A stretch of DNA of 64,000 bases from Argyresthia goedartella (lineage: Eukaryota; Arthropoda; Insecta; Lepidoptera; Argyresthiidae): positions 39,824,749 through 39,888,748 of the forward strand of contig OX463807.1 in the NCBI GenBank assembly GCA_949825045.1, written 5' to 3'. Positions within the stretch are counted from its first letter, which is position 1. Each line of letters begins with the position of its first letter. The translations under genes and the position numbers were made by a program. The notes under the pieces are model-generated. The model was not told the origin of the DNA, made no database searches, and was given only the letters and a program-made list of their open reading frames with translations. Shown here one piece after another: positions 63,456-64,000 of this stretch.

Positions 63456-63720
63456 CGCGATTCAAACAAATGTACAGATGTAGTATGTTCTTAGCTTCGC
63501 GCCCCTCTCACGACGGTTTAGAATGAACACAGGTCCTAAATAATAAACCCCGAAGCGCATGAAGGGGTGGCCTGGTTCTAATCTTTCAGCTAGAAAATTT
63601 CCCATTATCTCTTGCATGGTTTGATCCTTCAATCGCACGCTTTTACAGGTACGAACTACTTGTTTCACTAAATCACGTCCCTTGTGTCGCCAGAGTGACC
63701 ACTGGGTTTATCTTATTGTA
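63456..63720 (-). pseudogene. BEL/Pao integrase fragment
   Basis: The minus-strand frame reads the end of the zinc domain and the start of the catalytic core of a BEL integrase (QEIMGNFLAERLEPGHPFMR, followed by GVYYLGPVFI, then TYYICTFV). Tyr stands where the first catalytic Asp is expected, one of the zinc Cys residues appears lost (VRTCKSVRLKD), and the region is isolated. A decayed fragment of a different BEL family from BEL-1/2. 63721-64000 holds nothing I can recognise. Confidence 0.65.
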
Positions 63721-64000
63721 GACAGTAATAGTTGAGGGCCTGCATGAAGCAGAGACTTATGCTGAAATCGGAAAAGGAGTCGAGTGAAGTTTACCGCAAA
63801 CTAAGAACGTGTGTTTTTTTGTTATAAGTAAATGTTTCCGAGTAATCCAACCTACCCCTATTTAAATTGCGATTTTCGGAGAATATATATTAGATTGGCT
63901 AAGTTGCGGGTTCACTCAGGGCCTTATCACAATAAATAAACTACTGTTCAACACTTGTTTTAAAACAAAAACGTATGGGATTTGACGTTTGTTTTGAGGT

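Overview
The window is animal nuclear DNA, most likely from a moth or butterfly. The evidence is dense retrotransposon content of types typical of Lepidoptera (BEL/Pao, several Ty3/gypsy lineages, CR1/Jockey-type LINEs), a tRNA-derived SINE on the minus strand near 41.5-41.7 kb that looks lepidopteran, TATA/TCAGT-type arthropod promoter spacing, GT-AG introns, and no bacterial gene organisation. I see no convincing single-copy host gene. Almost everything is mobile DNA.

Layout. 0-3.7 kb: 5' part of a broken minus-strand gypsy-type element (protease region, gag, structured leader, primer binding site, probable long LTR). 4.1-6.5 kb: degraded minus-strand BEL/Pao element, followed by the 3' end of a minus-strand LINE (6.5-7.0 kb) and a 5'-truncated plus-strand LINE (7.1-9.9 kb) with a (GAATAT)n tail. 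10.4-14.5 kb and 14.6-20.1 kb: two different minus-strand Ty3/gypsy elements, the first with a zinc-knuckle gag (mag-like) and the second 17.6/297-like with AGT...AATT LTR ends.

20.1-59.1 kb is a nest. The outer element is a plus-strand CsRn1-like gypsy element (tRNA-Trp-type primer site, CHCC-type gag). Its 5' LTR was hit by a BEL/Pao element (BEL-1, TSD GATAA) and its 3' LTR by a second, related BEL/Pao element (BEL-2, TSD ATATC). A LINE sits in its protease region. BEL-1 was in turn split inside its integrase gene by a 15,171-bp Polinton/Maverick (adintovirus-like) element at 27028-42198, which has long terminal inverted repeats and a perfect 6-bp target duplication (GCCAGG).

The Polinton is the highlight. 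Its large genes are uninterrupted: packaging ATPase, a conserved 312-aa protein, a fibre-like 118-aa protein, a chromodomain integrase, a phospholipase-A2-containing minor virion protein, an adenain-like protease, a penton-like minor capsid protein, a 47-aa basic protein, a hexon-like major capsid protein and a 165-aa protein on the plus strand; on the minus strand a 122-aa protein, a protein-primed-type family B DNA polymerase (1184 aa) and a spliced, charged gene. Together they cover replication, integration, capsid building, maturation and packaging. The junction between the PLA2 protein and the protease carries an in-frame A AAA AAC heptamer directly before the stop codon, with the protease open in the -1 frame. 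This is a strong candidate for programmed ribosomal frameshifting.

59.1-64 kb: unannotated flank containing a short possible coding exon, a 1,742-bp non-autonomous LTR element with identical 151-bp LTRs and a 5-bp TSD, and a minus-strand BEL integrase fragment near the right edge. All calls are by eye. Clade names and LTR edges outside the TSD-supported elements are inference.
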